Shown in pieces: positions 10,499-22,123 of a stretch of DNA of 64,000 nt (positions are counted from its first letter, which is position 1; each line of letters begins with the position of its first letter). The position numbers and the translations under genes are program-made. The stretch is from assembly GCA_941918925.1 (NCBI GenBank), contig OW799237.1:71789626-71853625 (forward strand). Direction: 5' to 3'. The DNA comes from Phyto melanocephala (lineage: Eukaryota > Arthropoda > Insecta > Diptera > Rhinophoridae). The notes beneath the pieces were generated by a model. The model made no database searches. It was not told the origin of the DNA and saw only the letters and a list, made by a program, of their open reading frames with translations.

Positions 10499-11823
10499 CA
10501 AGGTGGCGCAAAAATAACCTTCCGATGTTTTTTTGGCTGTAATTTAAAAAAAAAAATGAAAAACTTTGATTCTTCTTGTGGAGTATTTTTATTTTGTCTT
10601 TTAATTTTTTTTACATCAAGTCGAGAATATGATGTCATGTAAATGGCCGCCTCCACAGTTGATTGTCATTTGAGCCCTTTTTATGGCATTTTCCATCACT
10701 TTGGCCAAAACTTCCGGCGATAGGTCCTCACATTCTTGACGGATATTGTCTTTAAGAGTTGCAAGAGTCTGAGGCTTGTTGACATAAACCCGCGACTTCA
10801 AAAAGCCCCACAAAAAGAAGTCTGGAGCGGTCAAATCAGGCGAACTTGCTGGCCAGTTCAAATCGCCAAAACGGGAGATTAGGCGCCCGGGAAATGCATC
10901 CTTCAGCATATCGGTTGTGGCACGTGCAGTGTGTGCTGTTGCACCGTCCTGTTGGAACCACATGTTTTCCAATCCCAATTCATCAAGTTGCGGCAAAAAG
11001 AACTCGTTGATCATTGCTCTGTAGCGCTCACCATTCACAGTAACCGTTTGGCCCGCGACGTCTTCGAAGAAAAAAGGTCCGATGACTCCTCCAGCGAAAA
11101 CAGCACACCATACAGTAACTTTGAGCGGGTATAATGACTCTTCGTGGGTTACACGCGGATTTTCAGTGCCCCAGAAGCGTAAATTTTGCTTATTTACGTA
11201 CCCGCTAAGATGGAAATGGGCCTCACCACTCATGATTATTTTTGATGAAAAATCATCTTCCTCTTGGTGGTGATTCAGGATGGCTTGAGCGTATGTTAGA
11301 CGCGATTGGCGGTCAGCAGCTAACAGCTGATGCACCGTCTGGACTTTGTACGGAAACATCTTCAAATCTTGTACCAAAATTCGCTGTAAAGACCGTCGAC
11401 TGATAGCCATTTGCGTGGCACGTCGTCTGGTCGATGTCGACGGCGCTTCCATGACATCCTCGGCTACAGCAGCAATATTCTCTGCAGAACGGCTACTCCG
11501 GGGTCTGCCACTCCTGGCAGCATCTCGTGTTGTGCCAGTCTCTTCGAGGCGAGCGGCTAAACGTCGCAGTGTTTCACCAGTAGGCGTTGGACGGCTAGGA
11601 AATCTGCGACGAAATTCACGTTGTGCCAAAGCCACCGACCGATTATTGGTCAAATAAATAGTCACCAATATTCCGCGTTCTGGAGCAGTGTAGCGTAACA
11701 TTGTTTATTACCGTGTATTTTGCATGTGTTTACTACACAAATGTCAAAACAGAACTGACATTAGGGGCCAATTGCAAAATTTGTAGTATTTTCTGATAGG
11801 AGGATTTCTTTTGCGCCACCTTG
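10499..11823 (-). mobile_element. Near-intact DD41D mariner-type transposon
   Basis: TIRs begin CAAGGTGGCGCAAAA at both ends and are flanked by TA/TA. The 1325-bp element encodes a single uninterrupted transposase on the minus strand (10616-11701). It is much more GC-rich than its surroundings, consistent with recent arrival. Confidence 0.92.
10616..11701 (-). CDS. Mariner-type (DD41D) transposase, 361 aa, first catalytic Asp mutated
   Basis: A cut-and-paste transposase of the IS630-Tc1-mariner superfamily. The N-terminal DNA-binding half has helix-turn-helix-like segments (about residues 10-55 and 75-110). The RNase H-like catalytic part follows: IIMSGEAHFHL (159-164 region), VTVWCAVFAGGVIGPFFF, VTVNGERYRAMI, MWFQQDGATAHTAR (Asp252) and LTAPDFFLWGF (Asp294). 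Exactly 41 residues separate Asp252 and Asp294. At residue 159 the expected Asp of SDEAHFHL is Gly (GGT instead of GAT/GAC, one A-to-G change), so this copy should be catalytically dead although its frame is open. The ATG at 11701 fits the family's start. Full length and lack of stops suggest recent insertion. Confidence 0.9.
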   Translation of the reverse strand: MLRYTAPERGILVTIYLTNNRSVALAQREFRRRFPSRPTPTGETLRRLAARLEETGTTRDAARSGRPRSSRSAENIAAVAEDVMEAPSTSTRRRATQMAISRRSLQRILVQDLKMFPYKVQTVHQLLAADRQSRLTYAQAILNHHQEEDDFSSKIIMSGEAHFHLSGYVNKQNLRFWGTENPRVTHEESLYPLKVTVWCAVFAGGVIGPFFFEDVAGQTVTVNGERYRAMINEFFLPQLDELGLENMWFQQDGATAHTARATTDMLKDAFPGRLISRFGDLNWPASSPDLTAPDFFLWGFLKSRVYVNKPQTLATLKDNIRQECEDLSPEVLAKVMENAIKRAQMTINCGGGHLHDIIFST

Positions 11824-12257
11824 TATAAGAGCTGCATTTGAAATAATTGTCCACAAAATTATTTAAAATAGATTATTATTATTTTAAATTTGTATGGTAT
11901 CTCTTTCATCAACATTTTCATGACATATGTTTCGGGCTGCTGAACACCACTTTCCGTGGAAATCTTTGGCATATTTGGCGACCTTTTTATTGTCTTAATT
12001 TCTCTTTTGACCACAGTCCAAAATTTGTTGGGTTTTTTACTCGATGCTCCTTATTACTTAAGTATGCCTTGAACGGCACTTTACTATAACGGAAAGATTC
12101 CAGTTCGAGCCAGACTGTCTAACTGAACAATTTAGTCGCCTTTCCAAGCATTCTCTGATATGCATTTCTGACTTTCTTATACCTGTCGTAACGAAAGACC
12201 TGCTAATTTTACCACAAGTGCAGATAGGGAAATTAAAATTTGACGGCCTGTAGCAAG
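11824..12257. other. Intronic sequence, nothing recognised
   Basis: AT-rich, with no recognisable coding motif or terminal repeat. Confidence 0.4.
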
Positions 12258-12602
12258 CTACAACATATGTCTAGGCGTCCATGATGTAGAAATTAAGTTT
12301 TTACAAAAATTTTTTTGGTACACACTGTTTTGCTTCTTTACAGCATTTCTATTTGGAACTTTAAAAATTTTCAGGCCAACGTCCTCTATGATTTTGCTTT
12401 TGTAGAACTCGGTGCAATTTACATTTTGAGCGAGTTTACTCCTTGAGGTGTTGGAATTCCTCTTCAATATGGAACTAATTTTGTTCGCATTATTTTTATC
12501 ACAAATGTCTTTTTTTATGTCAGAACCTACCTTTCTAGTGATCTCCAAGTTTTTCAACTTGATTAGAACTCTAGAAATAATTTTGAAGCCGATAGTTTCC
12601 AA
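12258..12602 (-). pseudogene. Possible DD37E/Tc1-like transposase N-terminal relic
   Basis: The minus-strand frame contains NTSRSKLAQNVNCTEFYKSK followed by VGLKIFKVPNRNAVKK. The spacing resembles the helix-turn-helix and linker of the transposase at 22903-24146 (NISIRDIARKLNISKSLVER then LRTFKVKKAPNLN). No catalytic domain follows. Weak similarity; it could be unrelated. Confidence 0.4.
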
Positions 12603-12785
12603 GTTTTTTTTTTTATTTGTCCAATACGGGTGTTTTCAAAAGCTTTTACAAAGTCTTTTCGAACTTGTAATTTGCTTGATATTTTTAATCGAATATAAAC
12701 TTTTACCGCGTAAACCTGCTAAACAAAATGTTTTAAATTTAAGTGATTTTTAAACGTAGTCCTTTGTTTGACGTCTTTTTTTTAA

Positions 12786-12822
12786 AGAGAGAGAGAGACA
12801 GAGCGAGAGAAAGAAAGAAATT
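12786..12822. repeat. GA-rich microsatellite
   Basis: AAAGAGAGAGAGAGACAGAG followed by GAAAGAAAGAAA; imperfect (GA)n/(GAAA)n. Confidence 0.85.
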
Positions 12823-13457
12823 TTTTTGTTAAATTTTTAACATCAATTGATTTAATTTTCATTTTAAAAAATTGTTAATTTGTATAGTTTAAATTTAAAT
12901 AGGTAACTTACACTTGCACGTATTTAATTTCCATTAAATTTTCTCCGGAGAACTTTTTTGATTGAATAAAATGAGTGCATTCATAATTTTGTTGTTGTTC
13001 CTAAGTTAAGTTATGATCCTTATCCAGCTATTAAAAAACGCATAAATTTTCGTTTTATAAATAAGAATGAATGCTATTCCAACAGGTCAACAACAGTTAT
13101 TACAAAAGAATAAAAATGAAGGTGATTGTGTGAAATTCAAGTCAATTTATCATCACGATAAGATAGAAATTTTTCCTTTTTTGTGTACATATGCACTTTT
13201 ATATTTTCCTTTTAAAAATGCATTGAAGTTGACGATGGTACTTTAAATAACCACTACAGATGCTACGACACCATGGCATACTGCCACTATAAATAAAAGA
13301 AAAATAAAGAATATTACAATCACTATAGATACAAGTGCATACATACATACATGGGTAAGTATGTAATTGTGTGCTTATTTTTAAATTATAATTGATAAGA
13401 TTTTTGGTAGTGCACCTGTCGTGGTTCATGCGGATATTAATTAATCTTACCCTTATA
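12823..13457. other. Intronic sequence, nothing recognised
   Basis: AT-rich with short CATA repeats near 13340. The open frame at 13199-13480 (minus) shows no family motif. Confidence 0.4.
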
Positions 13458-13520
13458 CAGGGTGGGCCAAAAGTCATCATGGGGTTAAATATATTTTTAT
13501 TATATTTACTAATACTTATG
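13458..13520. mobile_element. Isolated mariner-type terminus
   Basis: TA followed by CAGGGTGGGCCAAAAGTCAT, the same end as at 2894. No transposase-like sequence follows, so this is an end-only relic. Confidence 0.5.
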
Positions 13521-14129
13521 ATTTTTAGCAGTAAATTAAATTAATTAATTAATTACAACAATACCTTACCTTATTACGAGCAGAATTACATAGATATTAT
13601 CTATGAGGTTATTGATAGAGTCAATTAAGAATGTGTCGTGAGAACAGGGCAATTAACATAAGTAATTCAAAAATCAAATCAAATAATCGGCAGCGTTGGC
13701 GGGACCTACATTCAAAACCTGGGTATTTCTTAGCCAGTCGACATGTGTGTTAAGCCACGGTTCTCTACGAGATGATACTGGGTGGCCCAAAATTAACGAA
13801 GGGGTTTGAATTCTTTATATCTTTTTATTTAAGAAAGAATTATTAGATTTTTTTTTAATACAGTATATAAATGGGAAATATTTTTAGTTTAGTTATGAAA
13901 AAAAAATATCTTGCAAGTGGTGGCCATTTTCTGCTTCGAAAATTCGTGCTCTTTCCAACACATTTTCCATAACCTTTCGCAAAACTTCAGGTGTTATGTT
14001 GTTTATTTAGTCGCGTATATTACTTTTTAATTGCTGAATGGTTCAAGGCTTATTAATGGAGACCTTTCCTTTCAAAAAACCCCAAAGAAAACATTCTGGA
14101 GCGGTAAAGTCCGATTAACGCGGAGGGCA

Positions 14130-14900
14130 ATTAAAATCACTTGTACGCGAAATTATTCGTTCACCAAAGATGTCCCGTAAAGGAGCCATTGTGTCCCTTG
14201 CAGTGTGCGCTGTGGCTCCATCTTGTTGGAACCATACTTGCGGATGGTTTTCCACGGCTGGCTTTAAAAATTTTCCACAATTGTCCGATACCTGACACCA
14301 TTGACGGAAACGGCGACTCCGTGTTGATTTTCAAAAAAATTAAGAACAATTATCCTTTCCGATAAAACACCGCACCAAACCGTACACTTAGTTGGGTGTA
14401 ATTCTTGCTGTTGAACTACTCTCGGATTTTCCGTTGCCCATATCCTGCAGTTTTGCTTATTAACGAACCCACTTAATTGAAAATCGGCTTCGTCGCTCAT
14501 AATTAAATTATGAATAAAATTATGATTTTCTTTTGCTTTTTGCCGGAAAAAAACTGCATAATCAAATTGTAGCTGGTAATCTGTCGGTTTCAATTCTTGG
14601 ACAAGCTGAATCTTGTATGAAAACATTCCTATAGTGTGCAAAATTCTCTGCAGCGACCCTGGTGAGAGGCCAAATTGTGTTGAACGTCTTCTGCTTGATG
14701 TTTCTTCATCTACCCGAATACTCCTCTGTACCAGTTTAATATTGTCATCAGTGTTCACCGTTCGTCCTTGCAACCAGACGGTTTATTGTTGATTCTGAGG
14801 GTCCAACCCGCACATTGAAATAACGACGATATGACCGCTGATTTGAAAAATAAAGCTCAACAATTTGGGCACGTTGTTCAATTGAGTACTGCTCCATTTT
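14130..14900 (-). pseudogene. Frameshifted DD41D transposase
   Basis: The frame 14264-14773 covers the second DNA-binding segment through VNGVRYRTIVENF. The remaining catalytic part continues in a shifted frame at about 14161-14260, and the N-terminus (YSIEQRAQIV-like) at about 14780-14895 is separated by another shift. Catalytic Asp residues are visible but the protein cannot be made in one piece. Confidence 0.8.
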
Positions 14901-14988
14901 AAATTCCCCAAGTCCTCTTTACAAAATACTGAAAATAAAATAAAAGAAAAATTATAACAAAAAAGTCATAAGCAATTTACACCCCTTC

Positions 14989-15078
14989 ACTTTAAGGCAT
15001 CACAATGGACCGTATTGGTCTCTGGGTGAGGGTGTGAAGGTTACTTCACACCGGCCTTACTTACCTACCTACCTACCT
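14989..15078 (+). mobile_element. 5'-truncated SINE inside a mariner
   Basis: This matches the 3' part of the SINE at 50548-50788: CACAATGGACCGTATTGGTC, GGGTGAGGGTGTGA, then a (CCTA)n tail. It is flanked by the 10-bp direct repeat ACACCCCTTC (14979-14988 and 15079-15088), which lies in the mariner's own subterminal sequence. Confidence 0.85.
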
Positions 15079-15391
15079 ACACCCCTTCGGTAATTTTGGG
15101 CCACCCAGTATTTGCTTAGCCGGTTTTTAGTAATCGTGTTAATGTAAAAGTTAATTGTGAGGAATTTTGTTTTTACACCAAAGAACTTAACGAATCTACT
15201 GGGGTTTGCCTGCTTCGTTCCTCTAAATAAACGTATTGTTGCATTTAACTATGCGAATCTGAATTCAGCGAAGGAGTTAAACTATAAAGGAGTTGATAAA
15301 AGTAGATTACCTGGAAAGACCCTGTGTTACATCCACATGGTTCTGAAAGATGTTGCCCTGTGCTTATTTTTTAGCTGCTTGATTATAAGGG

Positions 15392-15655
15392 TATATCGTT
15401 GGTCACATGTAGAAAGGCCCTAACTCAAATTATTTCAACTTTACAGGAGAAGGAAAAAACGTAATAGAAACTTTATTATCATTATGCATGTAAGTAATTT
15501 CTTTTCCAAAAGTGCGTGTAAAACTTTATTTTTGATACTATTGCATAAAATTTATATGTCGGGTCGTATTTGTGTCAAATGTATTGGACTCACTAAAAAA
15601 TTCAATTTCATAAAAATACGAGTTAGGGCCTTTTTACTTGCGACCATCGGTGTAT
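15392..15655. mobile_element. MITE with GGCCCTAACTC inverted repeats
   Basis: The left end runs TATCGTTGGTCACATGTAGA then AAGGCCCTAACTC. The right end is its imperfect complement (GAGTTAGGGCCTTTTTACTT, then GCGACCATCGGTGTA). Inverted repeats of about 40 bp lie between TA dinucleotides. The interior is non-coding and about 190 bp long. Confidence 0.7.
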
Positions 15656-15689
15656 AGGCTTGTCATTTCTTTAATTTATTTCAATAATA

Positions 15690-15960
15690 TACGTTTCCGA
15701 AACTATAAAGGATATATTTTCTAAAAGTTTATGAATAGGGGAGATGATTGTACGTTGTCCGTCTGTCCCTGCTTTTTGTTGAAATCAGTTTCTATGAAGC
15801 CCCTAACGCCGACACCATGCTGGCCCAATTTTATTAGGTCGTTGATTGACTCAAAGCCTTTAGCGGTTTGATTAAAGTCAGCACCAAATGGTATATCTGA
15901 CGGTAGTCGCACCACGGCATCGAGAGCCTATCACCGCCCTTAAATACCATGTTTATATTA
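15690..15960 (+). repeat. Dispersed family A repeat, fragment
   Basis: This recognisably carries the family A core words ACTATAAAGGATATATTTTC, TATGAATAGGGGAG, GTCCGTCTGTCC and GTTGAAATCA found in the full copies at 43638 and 46298. The remainder is diverged and the shared palindromic end is absent. Confidence 0.6.
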
Positions 15961-16641
15961 TCAAGCATGAAACACAATTTCCCATGCAATAATCTTACGA
16001 TTTATGCGTATGCACCTTGTTTAAGGGCTCGGGCTATCTTAAGTTAATGGTTAGCAACCGCATTTCTGAAAAACCACTTTTACAAAGTTCCAAATTTATT
16101 GATTCTCCATGAGTCATACCACGTAAAGAATAGCGCTAAAGTACAACTCACCTTTACGTTTATAGTCGTAAAAAAGTGTTCTAGATCACGGGCAGTCTTT
16201 TTTGAAATACAGAATTTTAAAATTGTTTTTTTCAATTAGCTAAGACATGTATGTTCCTTTTAATTTAATGTTTAGGTACTTTAAGCTGCATTGTATGTCG
16301 TAAAAAAAACGAAAGCTTATTAGAATGACATTTTATTCAGTCTGGCTCTTTTGCTCTACATTCATTCAAACTCTTATTTATTTCTTTTTGTAAGTTTGCT
16401 TTATTTTTTTTTCACTTGAAACATTTCTAAGTTATTTTTTATTTTATAAAGAAAATTCTAATTTTTATATTTTATTTCTTTTCATGTGAATCTTCTGTTC
16501 ATCTATTACAACCACTTGAACATACTTGCTTTTGTGGTTCTATATGTGTGTGGTATTTGATGCGTATGGCTATGTAACTTGTATATCTCTAAATATGTGT
16601 ATGTGTCCATGGATTTGTGCCTCTTCAATTCTATTCTCAAG
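15961..16641. other. 3' part of the 14.2-kb TPPII intron
   Basis: No element recognised; T-rich stretches precede the CTATTCTCAAG acceptor. Confidence 0.4.
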
Positions 16642-16805
16642 TCTTACGTATGCGTTCAACCGATAACAATCGTGACAAGGATGTTGGCAAATTTTTTGTA
16701 CACACCGTACAATTGCTGCCCAAGATGTGGTGTCGTTTTTTGGAAACTATGAAAATTTTGTCTGTCAATTCAGAAAACGAAACCACATTGGCGTTCATGT
16801 GTCAG
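16642..16805 (+). CDS. TPPII: Tripeptidyl-peptidase II, internal exon (second of three)
   Basis: With the phase-1 base from the previous exon this makes 55 complete codons starting VLRMRSTDNNRDKDVGKFFV and ending SENETTLAFMCQ. The fly TPPII landmarks LRMR, GKFFVHT, QLLPK, LETMKI and SENE are all in order. The acceptor is CTATTCTCAAG ending at 16641; the donor is CAG|GTAAGT at 16806 (phase 0). The ATG at 16617 lies in the intron and is not a start. The exon sits alone between introns of 14.2 and 22.7 kb that are filled with transposons, with no TE inside the exon. No frameshift or stop is present, so the gene looks functional. Confidence 0.94.
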
Positions 16806-17630
16806 GTAAGTGTTTTAGATACATAGTGCTCATTTGCAACAAGAGGAACTTAACTCAAAACACACAGTTTCGCATAAAACTTTTTTTTTTTATTTAAAAA
16901 TTGACAGTACATTTGTGTACTTTCAATTAGTTGGGGTACATTCTTTGTTATTTTCACAAATTTTAATTAAATTGAGCGTTTGCAAAAATGAAGTCTTATA
17001 TAATAATAAAATTTCTATTTAAATGGTTTTATTTTTTATTTTTTAAAAGGCATACAAATTTATGTCACAACTAAAATAATTGGAATTTAAGTGAAGAGAT
17101 AAATTTAACCGATAATCATTAATTTGAAAATATATTTAAATGCGAATTTTAAGTTATGATATTTTAATTGCGATATCAACGTTAAACGTTCATACATATG
17201 TATGTACATATGTTTGATTATACGCTTTACTTCAGCATCTAGTACTACTTAATATACATTCATCTAAAGGGATACAGAAAGTAACACATGATGACAGCAA
17301 ATACTCTTATGATTATAACTAGAAACACATATGTATGTAGAATATATAAATACTTCCTACATATGTACATACGTGCAGACAAAAGTCTATACTTGTATTT
17401 AAAGTCTTATAAAGTTTGTCTAAAAAGATCTTTGAAGAAAATACAAAATGGAATAATCTTGAATATTTTGTGAGTAGTAGCGAATCTCACTATTGGTTTT
17501 TTAGATCTTGCAAATCCGAAAATCCACAACAAACCCAACAAAATATGTAAAACTACATCTCTCCTTAATTAAGCAAAATATCTTTAATAAAAATCAGTGT
17601 GAAAAGTCCTACACAAATTTGCAATAGAAA
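16806..17630. other. Intronic sequence, nothing recognised
   Basis: AT-rich with CATATGTATGTACATATG-like simple sequence near 17195-17210 and 17325-17370. Confidence 0.4.
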
Positions 17631-18305
17631 CAAGTAACAGATTCGGCCGTGCCGAATCTGATATACCCTTCACATCGTGTAGTCATGCAATAACAATTGT
17701 TTGTATCACCATTCATCTCATATAAAATACGTACATATGTATATACTGGTTAGACTAAATGTGGCATCGAATCCCAGCTGAGCCAAACAAAATTTATCTT
17801 ATTTTATTTAAGATATTATTTATATTTTTTTTTTAAATTTTTTTAAAAATTTTTTTTACAAAAATTTAAAAAAAAGTTTTTTTTGTAATTTTTTTTATAT
17901 TTTAAATATATTTTTTTTTGTAATTTTTGTTTGGCATGTTTTTTGCATGTATGTATATAAGTATGTCGTTGTTGTAATTGTGTAAAAAAACGAGATGGTC
18001 GTGGTTTTTTGCTCATATCTCAGAAAGTTATGGGGCGATTGTGCTGAATTTCAATAGCGATTCATTCCTGGATATTTCCAAGAGATTGATACCATATACA
18101 GATCTGAGGAACATAAAGTTGCTTCTAAAAGTTGATTTCAACCAACACACGGGCAGACGGACAGACGGTCAGGGCTTAATCGACTCCTCTATTCATAAGC
18201 TTTCAGAAAATATATACGTTATGGGGTCGGAAATGAAAATTGTAGAAATTACAAACGGAATGACAAAGCTATATATACCCTTGTGCACCACAGGTGAAGG
18301 GTATA
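17631..18305 (-). repeat. Dispersed family A repeat, near full length
   Basis: Reading on the minus strand it starts TATACCCTTCACCTG, contains TTGTCATTCCGTTTGTAATT and the ATAAAGTATATATTTTCTG-type core, a long A/T tract, and ends with the palindrome ATTCGGC..GCCGAAT followed by TTACTTG. The frame at 17978-18319 is a chance open frame in repeated DNA, seen also in other copies. Confidence 0.8.
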
Positions 18306-19009
18306 AAAACAGTTGTTAAAGTACATGATTTTATTAAAACAAACTTGAGGAATGTAATTACAAAGTTGCCCAACCACAATGACCGACACATGCGTTGTTG
18401 CTGAAGGCTTATAATTGAGTTTAAGACAGCTAAAATAAATAATAAATTATTCTGGATTGTGATAATATCTAAATGATATGAGATAAGATCTGAAAAACTT
18501 TAATATTCGTTTTCAGTGTTCGAGACTTCCATTCAAAATTACGCAAAAAAATTAAAAATAAAAAATTGATGAAACTCTTTTTAAATTTTTAAAAAATATT
18601 AATTCCCCTAGTGAAAACTATGTAATTGAAAAAAAAAACACTTTTCGTAATGTCCTCGTACATAAGTGCAAAGTTGAAGAGCTTACAGGCACACAACTTC
18701 AGTTTTACAGCATCGCAATCGCATCATCACCATCATCACGTCATCTTAGTAGTATTTTTATCAAGTATTCTGTATGATAAAAAATTTAAACGACAAATTT
18801 CATTTCCTAATTGAAAAAGTAAACATCAAATTAAAAATACAACAACAGAAGCAAGTGTAAATAACCGTGTAGGGACAGTGTCTCCTATAAATTTGGTGAA
18901 ATTTATTTGCCTGGCAAAAATAAGAAATTAAATACTATTTATACTAACATACTCACGCTAAAGGAAATTGCGGCAAAACTAACTACTTGGCTTGCATGTT
19001 ATTGATTGA
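18306..19009. other. Intronic sequence, nothing recognised
   Basis: Contains a (CAT)n-like stretch at 18720-18738 that gives a polyhistidine frame by chance. Confidence 0.4.
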
Positions 19010-19145
19010 AACCGGTTCCGGTGTGAACCCTTGTCGTTCCGCTTAAAATTTCTACAATATTCAGTTCTAACCACATAAAGTATATATTTTCTGAAGCTTT
19101 TGAATAGGGCAGCCGATTAAGCGTTGTCCGTGTGTGTCATGGGTT
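19010..19145 (+). repeat. Family A repeat fragment
   Basis: Words ATTTCTACAATATTCA, CATAAAGTATATATTTTCTG and GTCCGTGTGTGTC in family A order. Confidence 0.55.
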
Positions 19146-19360
19146 ATTATAATAGAGCTGTGGCTTAGAAAATAATTAAATTAAATAATTAAATAAAAAA
19201 GTCTAACGGTATTAAATCGTACGATCGATAACAGTGTGAGAACTTATAGCACATAATTTCGTGCTGTAAAATAATCTGACACGTATAAACTTTTCATTTC
19301 ACGGTTTGACAGAACGAGATTTTACACCAATAACTTTTAAAAATGCTTTAGAAACAGAAA

Positions 19361-20897
19361 CAAGTAAGAGCACTATATTTGGCTGTGCCGAATCTTTTAT
19401 ACCCACCACCAATTTTGTGTACTTTTATAGTACAAAATGTATTATTTTGTTTTTAACAGTAATCGCTATATTAAATATTAAAATATGTATCACTTTCTTT
19501 GTATAACTTCGAAGTGCTAGTAAAATGTTTTCGTGAATTTAGTCTTTCATTGAAAGTGGGCGTTAAAGTAGGCGTTTTAATATAGTTTATGCTAATAAAT
19601 AAAACTAAGATATTTCAATATAGTCCTTTATTATTCCAAAAACTTTATCCATAGAGAAATTAAATGAATTTAGATAAACCGTTATATGGGAGGTATGCGT
19701 TAAAGTGGGCGTGTCACCTAAATTTTCTGGCATAACAATGACATTGACTAGAAGGTAATCTGTAGCAAATTTCATCATCATACCTCCAATTTTGTCGGTT
19801 TTATGAGTTTTAAATTTCATTAACGGTAGATAACATGAAAAGTGGGCGTTATAGTAGGCGTGTCGAAGTTGTTTCTGCTATTAAATACAACTTGGATATT
19901 TCAATATAGAGTCCTTTATTCTTCCAAAATCTTTATTTATAGAGAAATTATATGAATTTGAGATAAAACTTTATATGAGATGTAGGCGTTAAAGTGGGCG
20001 TGTCACCTAAATCTTATGGCATAACAATGCCATTGACTAGAAGGATATGTAGTAAATTTCATCATCATACTTCTAATTTTGTCGGTTTTATGAGCTTTTA
20101 AGTTTCATCAACAGTAGATAACGTGAAATGTGGGCGTTACATTAGGCGTGTCGAAGTTGTTTCTGCTACTGAATGCAACTTAGATATTTCAATATAGTCC
20201 TTTATTATTCCAAAATCTTTATTCACAGAGAAATTATATGAATTTGGGATAAACCGTTATATGGGAGGTGGGCGTAAAAGTGGGCGTGTCACATTAATAT
20301 TCCGTTAGAACAAAGTTTTGACCAAAAATAAATGTTTGCAAAATTTTAGAATCGTACATCTAATTTTGTCAGTTTCATTAGGTCTTAAATTTTAAATGTT
20401 CCGAAAAATACACTGTGCGGTAAAATTTTCAGATATTTTGATATATAACTCCTTTTCTTATGCATAGATTTAAGCAATTTTCAGGAAAAAATATTGTTTT
20501 TACTCAGGAAATATATATATGAAGTTTCATGAATCTACGTTAATGCGTTTGGACACAATTCCATTTCATTAGATGTTAGAAGGGCACGGTTTTTTTGACC
20601 TACTCTTGTATTACAAGCTATAACTCTCTTCCTAATATTCCGATTTTCAATGCCAAATACACCTTGTTTATAAGAAATATTCTGGCAAAATTTGAGCCCC
20701 CTAGCTTTTTCGGTCCGACCTCTATTGTGCTTTCAACAGACGGACAGACGCACGGACATAGCTAGATCGTCATAAAATCAAACCACGAATTAGAATATAC
20801 ATATATACTTAATGGGGTCTAAAATTGATATTTCGATGTATTACAAACGGAATGATATAATGAATATACCCACATAATTGTTTTGGTGGCGAGTATA
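19361..20897 (+). repeat. Dispersed family B repeat with about 2.5 internal tandem units
   Basis: It begins CAAGTAAGAGCACTATATTT with the palindromic block GGCTGTGCC, then TTTTATACCCACCACCAATT. It ends GGAATGATATAATGAATATA CCC...GGTGGCGAGTATA. Between about 19550 and 20290 a unit of roughly 285-300 bp repeats, each carrying GTGGGCGTT...AGGCGTGTC, GATATTTCAATATAG, TCCTTTATTATTCC and GTGGGCGTGTCAC. The same family occurs at 54339-55560. No protein is encoded. Confidence 0.8.
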
Positions 20898-20914
20898 TTA
20901 AACAACGTTGGTTA

Positions 20915-21240
20915 ATACCCCGTCGGGATTTGAGTTAGCTTACAATAAACTCATGGTTAACTAGAAGTGAATCAGAGGTAACTCAAAAGCTAACTCATTT
21001 ACATATTTAAAACTATTCAGTTCTTATACGTAATGTCCGCAGTACGAGTTAGTACTTACTCACTCTGCATCAGTATAACCTAACCATAAGTTAACTCATT
21101 ATAAATTAACTTGTGATGTATCAAAAATTAATGTACTGTAAGTTAATTATGAACTGTATAACTCACGAGGTTTAATAATTTAGCTCGTGGTGAATCAAGC
21201 ATGAGTGCATTTTGAGTTTACTATAGACTGGCTGTTTCAT
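20915..21240. repeat. Cluster of TAACTCA/TGAGTTA motifs
   Basis: About a dozen copies of TAACTCA, GAGTTAG, TTAACTCAT or close variants in both orientations within 325 bp; the spacing is irregular. I do not recognise the element. Confidence 0.45.
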
Positions 21241-21405
21241 GAACTAAAAATTAAAACTTCAATTTGATTTAATTTATTTTTTTACTTTTATTCATTTCTT
21301 TTTGTGCTTTTATTGATTTGTCTTTTTTTTTTGCTTTTAATTTGATATTTTTTAGGTTTTGCACAAAGCACTTTTAATAAATGTTTGTATATTTTGGGAT
21401 TCACA

Positions 21406-22123
<718 letters not shown>

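Larger units (their letters stand above)
13778..15108 (-). mobile_element. DD41D mariner-type transposon, decayed, with SINE insertion
   Basis: TIRs CTGGGTGGCCCAAAATTA and its complement are flanked by TA/TA. The minus strand carries a transposase split by frameshifts: RRSTQFGLSPGSLQRIL, LIMSDEADFQLSGFVNKQN (first catalytic Asp present), CTVWCGVLSERI, VNGVRYRTIVENF. A second-Asp region (VWFQQDGATAHTA) follows in another frame near 14215. A 90-bp SINE piece lies between the transposase start and the right TIR. Confidence 0.88.
2462..16641 (+). other. TPPII intron, 14.2 kb
   Basis: A phase-1 intron with donor GGTAAGT and acceptor CTATTCTCAAG. It is filled mainly with mariner-type DNA transposons and one LINE. 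No other host coding sequence was recognised. Confidence 0.9.

Noticed and set aside
15157..15423. 88-codon frame
   Set aside because: It overlaps the left inverted repeat of a MITE and has no domain or codon-usage support.
18626..18814. Small ORF with a polyhistidine run
   Set aside because: It arises from a CAT simple repeat; no splice signals or homology.
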